The notes: generated by a model from the sequence alone, not told the origin. DNA of 64,000 nt from an uncultured bacterium (GCA_905214435.1 CAJMMA010000005.1:3597-67596), one strand, 5' to 3'. Shown: positions 30,642 through 39,074, counted from the first letter of the stretch. Numbers and translations: made by a program.

Positions 30642-33083
30642 CTACCCCAGCGAGCGGTTGAGGGAGCCGAGCTCGTCGTTGCCCATGGTGCGCCACATTT
30701 GGAAGATACAACCGCGCGCCAGGAAAAAGAAACCGTTGTCGACCAGTTGCACAGCGGCATCTGCCAGCTGATTCGTCACGGCGGACACTGGCGGCAGCTC
30801 TAGTCCAGCCTTGTGGATGGTCTCGACCGCTTCCTCGAACGTCGGAGGCCCGCTGACGCCCATCTCGTTCATAAGGCCCTGCATTTCTTCCAGCGCGCTG
30901 CTGCCCGACTCCTCGCCGCGCGGCACCAGACGGTAACAAGCCAGCGCCAGGTCGAGCTGATCGCAATTCCAATAGGCAAACGCCAAGCGATAGAACAGGT
31001 AGCCGATTGCAGAACGATCGCTGGCAATACGTAGGCCGTGGCGCGCCACCTCGATAATCTCGTCAAAGCGCTCCAGACGCGCAAGCACGTTGATGAGCGC
31101 AAAGTGCGACTGCATGGACGAGCGCGCCAGATCGTAAAGATGGCGCACCTCGGGCAGTGCTCGTTCAAAGTCCTCTTGCTCGGCGTAAAAGCTGCAGATC
31201 TCGTGCTGGGCAAAGTACAGCGCATCGGGCGCACGAAGGATTCGCACAGAGCGGTCTTCTTCCAACACCGGTAGCACCATGCGCACCAGCTGGTTATCGC
31301 AAAACTGCGTTTGAACCGGACCTGTCGCCAAAAGCTCGGCGACGGCGCACTTAGCCTCCAACTCCTCAACAAGACGGGAAAAGCCTTCAAAAGCACCTGT
31401 ACGGTCGACTTTTGCCTGCTCGCGCAATTCAACAACACGGGCCACGTATGGGTCGTCGTCCTCTTCCATGACCTCCAGCTCGTCAGCCGTATCGGCAAGC
31501 AGCAGATCGCGCAGCGCCGGCGGCAGCATGCGATGGTCATCACGCGGACGAGCATGAACCTCCGCAGGTTCAATCGTCTCCGGAGCGGTTGACTCATATG
31601 CCTCAAGCACACGCTTGCACGGCATATCGTCCATGTCCATGCTCTCAAGATCCTTGGCGACAGGCACGCAATCGGCCAGATAGGCCGCGCGCCCAAAGAA
31701 ATACGTTGCAACAACGCGCTCGCCCTGCTCACTGTCGGGAGCAGCAATCTGCACATAGCAGCGCGTGATGCAGGTGCCCGCGGCAAAACACGCTGCCGCA
31801 AGCGTGAGTGCCACGCGCGCATCGTGCTCCGCGGCCCAGATCGCACGCGCGTCCTCGTCCAACTCGCGCCAGGCGTCATCTTGAGCGTCGTATTCACGTT
31901 GCGGCATGGCATCAACGACAGACTGCCCAAACCGAACGAGCATGATCCCTTCGGCAACGTTGGCCCGATAGGTATAGTCGAGCCGCGTGACCACGTTAAG
32001 TGCCTCGACAATACGCGCGAAGCGGGTACGCACATCCCACTCACCGCCCGGCTGGCAAGCCACCGTACCCGGTTTGCCCCACGGGTTATCGCTCGAGGCC
32101 GTATCAAGCAGTCGGGGAACATCGTTGGTCGTCTTGGCGATATGCCACGCATCAAAGAGCGCGCAGCCCTCAAGGCTCGGCGAGGATGCCGCAGGGACCA
32201 ATCCGGCCCCGATGTGCTCAAGGATGCCGGAGAGACGGTTAAGACGGCACTCGATGGCAAGCAGCATGTCAATCTCGTCCCGGTCCAGCAGGCTGCGATC
32301 AAAATTGAGATAGAAAAGCTTTGAGCGATCGATGCGAGCCAGGCTCATCTCGGACTTAGCGGCGATGGTGCGCAAGCGAGGCAAGTCAATTTCACTCATA
32401 AGGGCGGCGGCATAGCGCTCGATACCGCTCGGATTCTCGGCATGGTCAACGCGGTAGAGCAGCGTCTCGATAGCGTCAGGTAGCGGTGTCGTGTTAAAGC
32501 CCAAAAACACCTCGACCGGCTCGGGCAACTTTACGAGCTTGATCTTGTCGACAACGTTTTGCATACCCTCGTCGAGTCCGTCGGCGTCCGCCGTGCTCGC
32601 AATGGTATTTTCGGAGTCAGCGAATATCACGTAGCGCAGGAACATCGATGCCATGAACTCACCGTAAGGAAGGGAGCGGGTCGAATTCCATGTCTCGTGA
32701 TCGGACTGTTCGCGCATGGGACCTTCGGGAGAGCCGACGGTTCGCGCGCACGCGCGCATCGTGCCGTTTGCTCCCCTCACCATAATCTCACCAATACCGG
32801 AGTCCGACTCGTCAAGGACCAGTTCCATGTCGGGATCGTTGGGCAGCGGAGCCTCGCTGACGGGGCGGTCCACCTTGCACACCTCACCCGAAACGCTTAC
32901 GTAGCCCAAAAGCGACACATGGCTTTTGCCAACGAATTCGACGACATAACAAGATTCATGCTGATCCTCGCCAAAGAGTTTCCAGACCACGCCATATGAG
33001 CGTCCCGCAGGCTGCTCGGGCATCGCCGGAAAGCGCTTCTTGGGATCGAGAAACCTGAGCTTGTATGTCGGACGCTCTGCCAC
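30642..33083 (-). CDS. Unrecognised 813-aa protein with C-terminal TPR-like repeats
   Basis: I do not recognise the family. The N-terminal half is globular and acidic, with no signal peptide or membrane helix. Around residues 600-720 the sequence becomes TPR-like, with helix pairs such as EICSFYAEQEDFERALPEV, FALINVLARLERFDEIIEVA and YLFYRLAFAYWNCDQLDLAL, suggesting a protein-protein interaction domain. A short acidic run (EVMEEDDDPY) precedes it. The frame begins at GTG after GGGTGAT. It lies between tRNA-Ser and the tRNA-Arg cluster with no obvious partner gene. Cytosolic location is inferred from the absence of sorting signals. Confidence 0.85.
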   Translation of the reverse strand: MAERPTYKLRFLDPKKRFPAMPEQPAGRSYGVVWKLFGEDQHESCYVVEFVGKSHVSLLGYVSVSGEVCKVDRPVSEAPLPNDPDMELVLDESDSGIGEIMVRGANGTMRACARTVGSPEGPMREQSDHETWNSTRSLPYGEFMASMFLRYVIFADSENTIASTADADGLDEGMQNVVDKIKLVKLPEPVEVFLGFNTTPLPDAIETLLYRVDHAENPSGIERYAAALMSEIDLPRLRTIAAKSEMSLARIDRSKLFYLNFDRSLLDRDEIDMLLAIECRLNRLSGILEHIGAGLVPAASSPSLEGCALFDAWHIAKTTNDVPRLLDTASSDNPWGKPGTVACQPGGEWDVRTRFARIVEALNVVTRLDYTYRANVAEGIMLVRFGQSVVDAMPQREYDAQDDAWRELDEDARAIWAAEHDARVALTLAAACFAAGTCITRCYVQIAAPDSEQGERVVATYFFGRAAYLADCVPVAKDLESMDMDDMPCKRVLEAYESTAPETIEPAEVHARPRDDHRMLPPALRDLLLADTADELEVMEEDDDPYVARVVELREQAKVDRTGAFEGFSRLVEELEAKCAVAELLATGPVQTQFCDNQLVRMVLPVLEEDRSVRILRAPDALYFAQHEICSFYAEQEDFERALPEVRHLYDLARSSMQSHFALINVLARLERFDEIIEVARHGLRIASDRSAIGYLFYRLAFAYWNCDQLDLALACYRLVPRGEESGSSALEEMQGLMNEMGVSGPPTFEEAVETIHKAGLELPPVSAVTNQLADAAVQLVDNGFFFLARGCIFQMWRTMGNDELGSLNRSLG

Positions 33084-33207
33084 GGAATATCACCCTGATC
33101 GGTCGCTTGAAGAAGGAGTGGTCGCGAATAAGTCGCGACATCTACTCGGAATCTTACACGAGTTGACAGGAAATCGTCCCTTTGGACGAAAGCACTCAAG
33201 CTGGCGC

Positions 33208-33397
33208 AAAAGAAAAGCCCCCGTTGCCGGGAGCTTTAATCTCAAATGGTGCGGCGTATAGGATTCCGCGCATCCGCTGCGCGGATCCGCACCGGCTTCG
33301 CCCGCCTGCCGGCGTGCTCGCCCGCGGGCTAAAAACGCTCCGCGTTTTCTTTACGCCCGCGCCTCGACCGAGGTTCGAATCCATGCGGTGTTTACGT
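33208..33397. repeat. tRNA-Arg-associated mini-element, copy 1 (190 bp)
   Basis: Bases 33208-33266 repeat, without change, the 59 bp at 33398-33456 that carry the terminator and the 3' end of tRNA-Arg up to the middle of the T-loop. Instead of the remaining tRNA, a 131-bp GC-rich segment follows (33267-33397). It contains ATCCGC-TGC-GCGGAT, a CCGGC/GCCGG pairing and AAAACGC-TCC-GCGTTTT. It ends with an inverted T-arm (AGGTTCGAATCC, 33371-33382) about 15 bp before the next terminator. The pattern mimics the displaced att copy made by tRNA-targeted integration, but no integrase fits in 131 bp. Confidence 0.88.
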
Positions 33398-33436
33398 AAA
33401 AGAAAAGCCCCCGTTGCCGGGAGCTTTAATCTCAAA

Positions 33437-33513
33437 TGGTGCGGCGTATAGGATTCGAACCTATGACGTTCTGATTCGTAGTCAGACCCTCTATCCAGCT
33501 GAGGTAACGCCGC
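33437..33513 (-). tRNA. tRNA-Arg (ACG), copy 1, CCA encoded
   Basis: A complete 77-nt tRNA is read on the minus strand: acceptor GCGGCGT/ACGCCGC, anticodon loop CTACGAA with ACG (A34 probably becomes inosine), T-arm ATAGGTTCGAATCCTAT, and encoded CCA. The terminator (AAAGCTCCCGGCAACGGGGGCTTTTCTTTT on minus, in part) follows at about 33398-33430. Confidence 0.97.
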
Positions 33514-33702
33514 GACTTGTTGATTATTATGCACAGGGACTGAATAATGGTCAAGCATTTTTTCAAAAAAAGTTATCGAATTTGATTTTTACTCATTTGA
33601 TGCAGTCGATCGACTCGATACTTTCAAACACGGCGAAAGCAACTCCTCAAGTATGTCGACATATAAGAAAAGCCTCCGTTACCGGAGGCTTTAAAGTTCA
33701 GT

Positions 33703-33779
33703 TGGTGCGGCGTATAGGATTCGAACCTATGACGTTCTGATTCGTAGTCAGACCCTCTATCCAGCTGAGGTAACGCCGC
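33703..33779 (-). tRNA. tRNA-Arg (ACG), copy 2, CCA encoded
   Basis: The tRNA body appears identical to copy 1. Its terminator is AAGCCTCCGTTACCGGAGGCTT at about 33670-33691. This copy has no adjacent displaced 3' end. The AT-rich stretch 33514-33660 between copies 1 and 2 holds no gene and probably the copy-1 promoter. Confidence 0.97.
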
Positions 33780-33866
33780 AACGCACGGATTATTATGCAC
33801 GCGAGCCCCCGATGGGTCAAGCGACAATTAGAAAAAATTTTATGGAGTGATAATTAAGTTGTTCGT

Positions 33867-33903
33867 GCCTCGACCGAGGTTCGAATCCATGCGGCGTCCA
33901 CCT
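33867..33903. repeat. Right-end fragment of the tRNA-associated element
   Basis: Only the inverted T-arm end is present: GCCTCGACCGAGGTTCGAAT followed by CCATGCGG and a 13-base spacer before the AAAAGAAAAG terminator start. The hairpin body that should lie to its left is missing and is replaced by AT-rich sequence (33780-33866). Confidence 0.8.
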
Positions 33904-34094
33904 AAAAGAAAAGCCCCCGTTGCCGGAGGCTTTCAATTTCGGTTGGTGCGGCGTATAGGATTCCGCGCATCCGCTGCGCGGATCCGCACCGGCTTCGCCC
34001 GCCTGCCGGCGGACTCGCCCGCTCGCTAAAAACGCTCCGCGTTTTCTTGACGCTCGCGCCTCGACCGAGGTTCGAATCCATGCGGTGGCGGCAT
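33904..34094. repeat. tRNA-Arg-associated mini-element, copy 2 (191 bp)
   Basis: A displaced terminator plus tRNA-Arg 3' end (33904-33963) duplicates 34095-34154 almost exactly. It is followed by a 131-bp hairpin element (33964-34094) very similar to copy 1, ending in the inverted T-arm at 34068-34079. The element body differs from copy 1 at a few places (for example GGCGGACTCGCC versus GGCGTGCTCGCC). Confidence 0.88.
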
Positions 34095-34134
34095 AAAAGA
34101 AAAGCCCCCGTTGCCGGAGGCTTTCAATTTCAAT

Positions 34135-34211
34135 TGGTGCGGCGTATAGGATTCGAACCTATGACGTTCTGATTCGTAGTCAGACCCTCTATCCAGCTGA
34201 GGTAACGCCGC
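34135..34211 (-). tRNA. tRNA-Arg (ACG), copy 3, CCA encoded
   Basis: Third complete 77-nt copy, with the same body and anticodon as copies 1 and 2. Its terminator is at about 34095-34126. Confidence 0.97.
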
Positions 34212-34288
34212 AGCGCAAGACATATAAAACCACTTTAGCTTATTGGAGTCAAGCACAATTTCAAACTTTTTTGTGGAACGCAGTCTTG

Positions 34289-34666
34289 TCATGCTGCTCC
34301 GCATATACCGCCATTCCCCGTACGATCGATTGGCTTTTCGATCACGTCAAACTTAGCATCAAGTTCCCTCAGGAGCGATCTCACCCGCTGGGCACAATCA
34401 TAATCGGCAAACGAGATGCTCAACATGCGAGCAACCTGATTAGATGTCTGGACCCCATAGAAATGCTCTAGGGCCACAAGCCCCTCGTGCGCCACAAACG
34501 TCTCAACCACATGAGGCGACTCCTCGTAGCACCATTGCGTCAACGGCCCCTCGCTCGTCTGTCGAACCACCAGGCCACCCATGCCAGACGGCTCACACGT
34601 CACAAGCAGGTACTCCCCGCCCTCGTCGCTCTCAAACAAAACCACCCGATCATCAAACAGCTCCAT
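34289..34666 (-). CDS. Small unrecognised protein (125 aa)
   Basis: The protein is acidic, soluble-looking and unrecognised, without membrane helices. It begins MELFDDRVVLFESDEGGEYL, has a beta-rich first half and a probable helical segment near YDCAQRVRSLLRELDAKFDV. AAAGGGG stands five bases before the ATG, and codon use matches neighbours, so it is likely a real gene. It lies alone between the tRNA-Arg cluster and serS. Confidence 0.7.
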   Translation of the reverse strand: MELFDDRVVLFESDEGGEYLLVTCEPSGMGGLVVRQTSEGPLTQWCYEESPHVVETFVAHEGLVALEHFYGVQTSNQVARMLSISFADYDCAQRVRSLLRELDAKFDVIEKPIDRTGNGGICGAA

Positions 34667-34784
34667 CGCGTCCCCTTTCTCTCGCTCTTATTTAGCAAAA
34701 GCATAGCAGGTAGATGGCTGTATACAGAACAGTTGTTCGTGTGTTTTCTATTGAGCTGTCCGCACAGCATGGTATGGCCGCACA

Positions 34785-34813
34785 CAAAAAGGGCACCCCA
34801 AAAAGGAGTGCCC
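34785..34813 (-). terminator. Rho-independent terminator of serS
   Basis: On the minus strand GGGCACTCC pairs with GGGGTGCCC around TTTTT and is followed by TTTTTG, 25 bp past the stop. Confidence 0.93.
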
Positions 34814-34837
34814 TAGCAAATCGCTTATGCAGCCAAT

Positions 34838-36121
34838 CTACGCGACCGGCTCGATCTTCTCGAGGCCGCCCATGTAGGGACGCAGAACCTCGGGGATCGT
34901 GATGGTGCCGTCGGCGTTCTGGTAGTTCTCCAGAATGGCTGCCATGGTACGGCCAGCCGGCAGACCGGAACCGTTGAGGGTGTGCAGATAGCGCGAACCC
35001 TTGAAGTTCTCGGGGTCGCGATACTTGATGTTGGCGCGACGGGCCTGGAAGTCACCGCAGTTGGAGCAGGAGCTGATCTCCTTGTAGGCGTTGTAGCTCG
35101 GCAGCCAGACCTCGACGTCGTAGGTCTGACGGGCAGAGAAGCCCAGGTCGCCGGTGCACAGGCTAATCACGCGATACGGAAGACCCAGCTGCTGCAGCAG
35201 GAACTCGGCCTCGGCGGTCATGCTCTCGAGCTCCTTGTCGGACTCCTCCGGCTTGGCAAACTTGACCATCTCGACCTTGTCGAACTCGTGCTGGCGAATG
35301 ATGCCGCGGGTATCGCGACCAGCGGAGCCGGCCTCCTCGCGGAAGCAGGGGGTGAAGGCGGTGTAGCGGCGCGGCAGGGTATCGGCGTCGAGGACCTCAC
35401 CGGCGTGCAGGTTGGTGAGCACGACCTCGGCGGTGGGGATCAGGAAGTTGTCGCCCGAGACGTGATAGGCGTCGTCCTCGAACTTGGGCAGCTGGCCCGT
35501 GCCGAACATGGTCTGACGCTTGACGACGATGGGCGGCCACCACTCCTTAAAACCACGGCTGGTGTGCGTATCGAGGAAGAAGTTGATGAGGGCGCGCTCA
35601 AGACGGGCGCCGGCGCCACCGAGAACGGTGAAGCGGCTGCCGGAGAGCTTGTTGCCGCGCTCGAAGTCAAGGATGTCGAGATCGGTGCCCAGATCCCAGT
35701 GCGGCTTAAAGTCGAAGTCGAACTCGCGCGGGGTGCCCCAACGACGGCGTTCGATGTTCTCGTCCTCGTCCTTGCCGTACGGCGTGGCCTCGCAAGGAAT
35801 GTTGGGCAGGTGAGCCATGAAGTCGTACTGCTCCTGCTCGAGGGCGGTGCGGCGCTCGGCCAGACCGTCAATTTTCTCGTTGACGGCGCGCACGGCCTCT
35901 TTGGCGGCCTCGGCCTCGTCCTTCTTGCCCTCCTTCATCAGGGCGCCGATCTTCTTGGACTCGGCATTGCGCGTGGCTTGAAGTTCCTCGACCTCGGTGA
36001 TGACGGCACGACGCTCGTCGTCGAGCTCAAAGAACTTCTCGCGATCCCAAGACGTCTGGCGGTTAGCCATGGCGACATCGATGGCATCGGGGTTCTCGCG
36101 AACAAACTTGATATCAAGCAT
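34838..36121 (-). CDS. serS: Seryl-tRNA synthetase
   Basis: The 427-residue class II synthetase charges tRNA-Ser (one serine tRNA is in this window). An N-terminal coiled-coil arm (about 30-110) is followed by the catalytic core with motif 2 FREEAGSAGRDTRGIIRQHE and motif 3 in NGSGLPAGRTMAAILENYQN. The ATG at 36121 is chosen because GGAGG lies just before it and MLDIKFVRENPDAI is the standard SerRS N-terminus. No T-box leader was recognised. Confidence 0.98.
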   Translation of the reverse strand: MLDIKFVRENPDAIDVAMANRQTSWDREKFFELDDERRAVITEVEELQATRNAESKKIGALMKEGKKDEAEAAKEAVRAVNEKIDGLAERRTALEQEQYDFMAHLPNIPCEATPYGKDEDENIERRRWGTPREFDFDFKPHWDLGTDLDILDFERGNKLSGSRFTVLGGAGARLERALINFFLDTHTSRGFKEWWPPIVVKRQTMFGTGQLPKFEDDAYHVSGDNFLIPTAEVVLTNLHAGEVLDADTLPRRYTAFTPCFREEAGSAGRDTRGIIRQHEFDKVEMVKFAKPEESDKELESMTAEAEFLLQQLGLPYRVISLCTGDLGFSARQTYDVEVWLPSYNAYKEISSCSNCGDFQARRANIKYRDPENFKGSRYLHTLNGSGLPAGRTMAAILENYQNADGTITIPEVLRPYMGGLEKIEPVA

Positions 36122-36161
36122 TAGATCCTCCGGCGATATACATTCCATTTAGGTTGCAACC

Positions 36162-36188
36162 TTGTACATGTATGGGCAAGTATATACT
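36162..36188 (+). promoter_or_regulatory. Possible promoter of the 57-aa membrane protein gene
   Basis: TTGTAC and TATACT are separated by 15 bases, with a GGTTGCAACC dyad just upstream. Spacing is short for a standard promoter, so this is tentative. Confidence 0.35.
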
Positions 36189-36232
36189 TATGAGCGTTTA
36201 CGACCCAACTCAACTACGCAAGAAGGCACCCA

Positions 36233-36406
36233 ATGGACGCAGTTTTTTCCTTTTTGTTTGGCACCCGCACCGGTTTTGCCATCCTTTTCGCCGGCGGCAT
36301 CCTGCTGTTTGCGATTATTGCCTTTGTAATGGAGAAGCGCACCCATAAGATGTATGTCGACCGCGGCCCCAAGTCCGAGGACGAAGAAGACAGCTTCTGG
36401 GACTAA
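36233..36406 (+). CDS. Small single-helix membrane protein (57 aa)
   Basis: The frame encodes a 57-residue protein: a hydrophobic helix of about 22 residues (FAILFAGGILLFAIIAFVME) flanked by a short N-terminal tail (MDAVFSFLFGTRTG) and an acidic cytoplasmic tail ending SEDEEDSFWD. AAGAAGG lies nine bases before the ATG. It is divergent from serS and has a promoter-like sequence upstream and an inner hairpin (36459-36497) with TTTTCG as a likely terminator. I do not recognise a family. Confidence 0.7.
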   Translation: MDAVFSFLFGTRTGFAILFAGGILLFAIIAFVMEKRTHKMYVDRGPKSEDEEDSFWD

Positions 36407-36412
36407 CCTGCC

Positions 36413-36571
36413 AAAAAGGGACAGGTTTATTTTGGTCGGTTTTATCTGGGCAAACGCAAGTGCCTCGCAACTGGAATTGAGCCAGTTGCGGGGCACTTTT
36501 CGCTAAAAGGACAAAACCGCAGGAAAAACCTGCCAACATAAACCTGTCCCTTTTTTGGTCGGTTTTACTGG
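36413..36571. repeat. Composite inverted and direct repeat at proC end
   Basis: AAAAAGGGACAGGTTTAT (36413-36430) is mirrored at 36538-36555. Inside is a second hairpin, AGTGCC(T)CGCAACTGG with CCAGTTGCG(G)GGCACT (36459-36497). In addition TTGGTCGGTTTTA occurs directly at 36432 and 36555, the second copy covering the proC stop. It probably terminates both the rightward small gene and leftward proC. Confidence 0.75.
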
Positions 36572-37335
36572 AGGGTTGCGTCGATTGCCTTGACCAGGAC
36601 GCTGCGCATGCCGGCGTCCTCGAGCGCAACGACGCCCTTGATGGTGGCACCACCGGGCGAGCATACGGCATCCTTCATCGCCGCAGGATGCTGGCCAGTT
36701 GCAAGCTGCAGCTTTGCCGTACCCAGCACCATCTGGCTCACAATGCGATAAGCATCCGCACGCGGGATACCGTGCTTGACCGCCGCATCGCCCAGGGCCT
36801 CGATTGCCATGGCGACAAACGCCGGAGCGCAACCACCCACCGTGCCGCCCACAAACAGCAGGCTTGTGTCGAGCTCGACGACAGCGCCAAGCTTACCGAG
36901 CAGGTCGAGCACCACAGCACGCTGCTCGTCGTTAAGCGTCGAAGCCTTCTCGCAGGCGATGACGCCCTCGCCCACCGAAACCGGCGTGTTGGGCACCGTC
37001 GAGATATGCGCGACGCCCGGCAGGACCTGCTCCCACTTGGCACTGTCCCAGGTCCAGGCAACCGACAGAACGACCTTTTTGGCAAGAGCATCCTTGAGCG
37101 GGGCGAATACCTTCTCGATCATGTACGGTTTGACCGCAGCGACCACGATATCGGATGCGGCGACAACCTCGGCGGCATCGTGGCAGGCGACCATGCCGCG
37201 CGCCTCGCAGCGCTCAACCAGTGCGTCGTAGCGACCCGCGCAGGCGCACATGTCGCTCGCAGCTACACCGGCAGCGATCCAGCCATCGGCCATAGCGCTC
37301 GCCATATTGCCAAAACCGACAAATCCAATCTTCAT
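36565..37335 (-). CDS. proC: Pyrroline-5-carboxylate reductase
   Basis: The 256-residue enzyme reduces pyrroline-5-carboxylate to proline with NAD(P)H. The N-terminal Rossmann motif is KIGFVGFGNMASAMADGW; the C-terminal P5CR signature is visible in SPGGATIKGVVALEDAGMRS. The ATG at 37335 has AAAGGAC eight bases upstream and aligns with the family start. It is followed by rlmH upstream on the same strand with a 73-bp gap. Confidence 0.95.
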   Translation of the reverse strand: MKIGFVGFGNMASAMADGWIAAGVAASDMCACAGRYDALVERCEARGMVACHDAAEVVAASDIVVAAVKPYMIEKVFAPLKDALAKKVVLSVAWTWDSAKWEQVLPGVAHISTVPNTPVSVGEGVIACEKASTLNDEQRAVVLDLLGKLGAVVELDTSLLFVGGTVGGCAPAFVAMAIEALGDAAVKHGIPRADAYRIVSQMVLGTAKLQLATGQHPAAMKDAVCSPGGATIKGVVALEDAGMRSVLVKAIDATLQ

Positions 37336-37408
37336 ATCGCATAGTCCTTTCAGACACATTCCTCAAAACGAAAGGTATTGTCCCACGCCATTGTTTCGTA
37401 TTGCCGAC

Positions 37409-37879
37409 CTATTTGTGATACGGCTCGCCACGACTGATCTTGCAGGCACGGTAAATCTGCTCCAGCAGCACCACACGCGCCAGGTTATGCGGCAAGGTAA
37501 TGCGTCCAAAGCTGAGCATCTCGTCGGCTCGTGCGCGCACGTCATCGCTCACGCCGTCCGAACCGCCGATTACAAAGGCAATGTCGCTGCTGCCTCGCAG
37601 CATAAGATCGTCGAGCCTCGCCGAAAACTCCTCGCTCGAGCGCTCCTTGCCCTCGATAGCCAGCAGGATCACATGCGCTCGAGATGGCAAGGCGGCAAGA
37701 ATCGCCGCCCCCTCCTTGTCGCGCGCGGCATCCACGCCGCCCGCCTTAGCCGGGTCGATATCGGCCACCTCGCGGATATCCACCTTGGCATAGGCACCTA
37801 GGCGCTTGGTGTACTCAGCGCACGCGTCCTTCCAAAAGCGCTCCTTGAGCTTACCGACGCAAACGACGGTGTATTTCAC
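37409..37879 (-). CDS. rlmH: 23S rRNA (pseudouridine1915-N3)-methyltransferase RlmH
   Basis: The 156-residue SPOUT methyltransferase modifies pseudouridine 1915 in helix 69 of 23S rRNA. The SAM-binding trefoil knot is visible in FVIGGSDGVSDDV and LPHNLARVVLLEQIYRA, with the conserved C-terminal GEPYHK. It starts with GTG after AAGGAGT. The SPFH gene ends 7 bp upstream, so the two are probably co-transcribed. Confidence 0.97.
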   Translation of the reverse strand: MKYTVVCVGKLKERFWKDACAEYTKRLGAYAKVDIREVADIDPAKAGGVDAARDKEGAAILAALPSRAHVILLAIEGKERSSEEFSARLDDLMLRGSSDIAFVIGGSDGVSDDVRARADEMLSFGRITLPHNLARVVLLEQIYRACKISRGEPYHK

Positions 37880-37885
37880 GCGCGT

Positions 37886-38824
37886 CTACTCCTTCGAATC
37901 GTTTTGAACTTTGCCGGCGGCCAGCATCTGCTCGAACATCGAGGCCGACTGCGAAAAGTCGCTCGGCAGCACGACCGTCGAGGTTTTACCCGTGCGAGCG
38001 AACTCCGTCATCATCTCGGACCACTGCGTAAACATGAACAGTTGGTTGGCCTCGTCATTGCCGACACCCGTCTCCTGGATGATCTCGAGCGAATCTTTGA
38101 TACCCAGCGCGATGGCCTTGCGCTGGTTGGCGATGCCCTCGCCCGCCTTTTCCATAGCCTCGGCCTCGGCGGTCGCCTCGGTGACGCGCTTGATGCGGTC
38201 GGCCTCGGCGAGCTCCTGCGCGGCAGCGCGCTTGCGCTGGGCAGCGTTGATGTCGTTCATGGAGTTCTCAACCTCGGTCGGCAGTGCGATTTTGGTGATG
38301 AGCGTCGACACGAGGGTGAAGCCGTAGGCGGCCATCTGCTCGGAAACGGTAGCGTTGACATCCTTGGCGATGTCATCCTTCTTGGCAAAGACCTCATCGA
38401 GTGTGTAGACGGGGATGGAGGAGCGCAGGGCGTCGGTGATGAAGTCGCGCATCTGGTCGACGGGCTCCTGCAGCATGTAGTAGCTCTTGTAGATGCCCGA
38501 ATCTGCCGGGCCGGCGCCCATGTCGTAGCTCACGTGGTACTGAGCGGAGACCTCAAGACCGATGGTCACGTTGTCCTGGGTCTTAACGTCGATGCCAAAA
38601 CCGTTTTTCATGGTGCGCAGGCTCACCGTGGCGGCCTTGCGGTCGATCACGGGCACCTTCACGTGGAAGCCCGCGTTGACGATACGGTTGAACTTACCCA
38701 AGCGCTCGATGATTACGGCGTGCTGCTGTTCAACGACATAACAGGCGTTGGGGAGCAGCAGCAACAGGATGATGATGGGAATCAAAAGGCTGGTAAGGGC
38801 GGCGATGATACCGGAAAACAGCAT
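37886..38824 (-). CDS. SPFH/band-7 membrane protein (QmcA/stomatin-like)
   Basis: The 312-residue protein has one N-terminal helix (about 5-27, IPIIILLLLLPNACYVV) followed by the band-7 domain (QQHAVIIERLGKFNRIVNAGFH...) and an Ala/Glu-rich coiled coil (about 195-255). Such proteins oligomerise on membranes and help organise or regulate proteases and microdomains. No NfeD partner is adjacent. AGAGGAG precedes the ATG at 38824. Confidence 0.92.
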   Translation of the reverse strand: MLFSGIIAALTSLLIPIIILLLLLPNACYVVEQQHAVIIERLGKFNRIVNAGFHVKVPVIDRKAATVSLRTMKNGFGIDVKTQDNVTIGLEVSAQYHVSYDMGAGPADSGIYKSYYMLQEPVDQMRDFITDALRSSIPVYTLDEVFAKKDDIAKDVNATVSEQMAAYGFTLVSTLITKIALPTEVENSMNDINAAQRKRAAAQELAEADRIKRVTEATAEAEAMEKAGEGIANQRKAIALGIKDSLEIIQETGVGNDEANQLFMFTQWSEMMTEFARTGKTSTVVLPSDFSQSASMFEQMLAAGKVQNDSKE

Positions 38825-38884
38825 GGTCTCTCCTCTGATAGGCACACGTTGGTACTAGGATACCCGTCCAAGGAGATCGTGCAC

Positions 38885-39074
38885 AACAAAAAGAGCTCCC
38901 ATTGCTGGGAGCTCTTTCAATCCATGGTGCGGGCGAAAGGACGTCCGCCTATCCGCTGCGCGGATCCGCACCGGCTTCGCCCGCCTGCCGGCGGACTCGC
39001 CAGCTCGCTAAAAACGCTCCGCGTTTTCTTGACGCTCGCTCCTTCACAGGTTCAAGTCCCTGCGATGGGCACAT
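38885..39074. repeat. tRNA-Leu-associated mini-element (190 bp)
   Basis: A displaced copy of the terminator and tRNA-Leu 3' end (38885-38942, to the middle of the T-arm at GAAAGGAC) precedes a 132-bp element (38943-39074). The element is very similar in body to those beside tRNA-Arg: ATCCGCTGCGCGGAT, CCGGC/GCCGG, AAAACGCTCCGCGTTTT. Its right end carries AGGTTCAAGTCC (39048-39059), the T-arm of tRNA-Leu and not that of tRNA-Arg, again inverted. Thus the ends follow the host tRNA while the body is shared. Confidence 0.88.

Noticed and set aside
33414..34029. Short frames reading RRIGFEPMTF-type peptides around the tRNA-Arg genes
   Set aside because: These are translations of tRNA genes and of the displaced tRNA ends, a common annotation artefact.
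33208..34211. CRISPR array
   Set aside because: The repeats are few, long (about 190 bp), contain tRNA ends and have no regular short repeat-spacer pattern; no cas gene is present.
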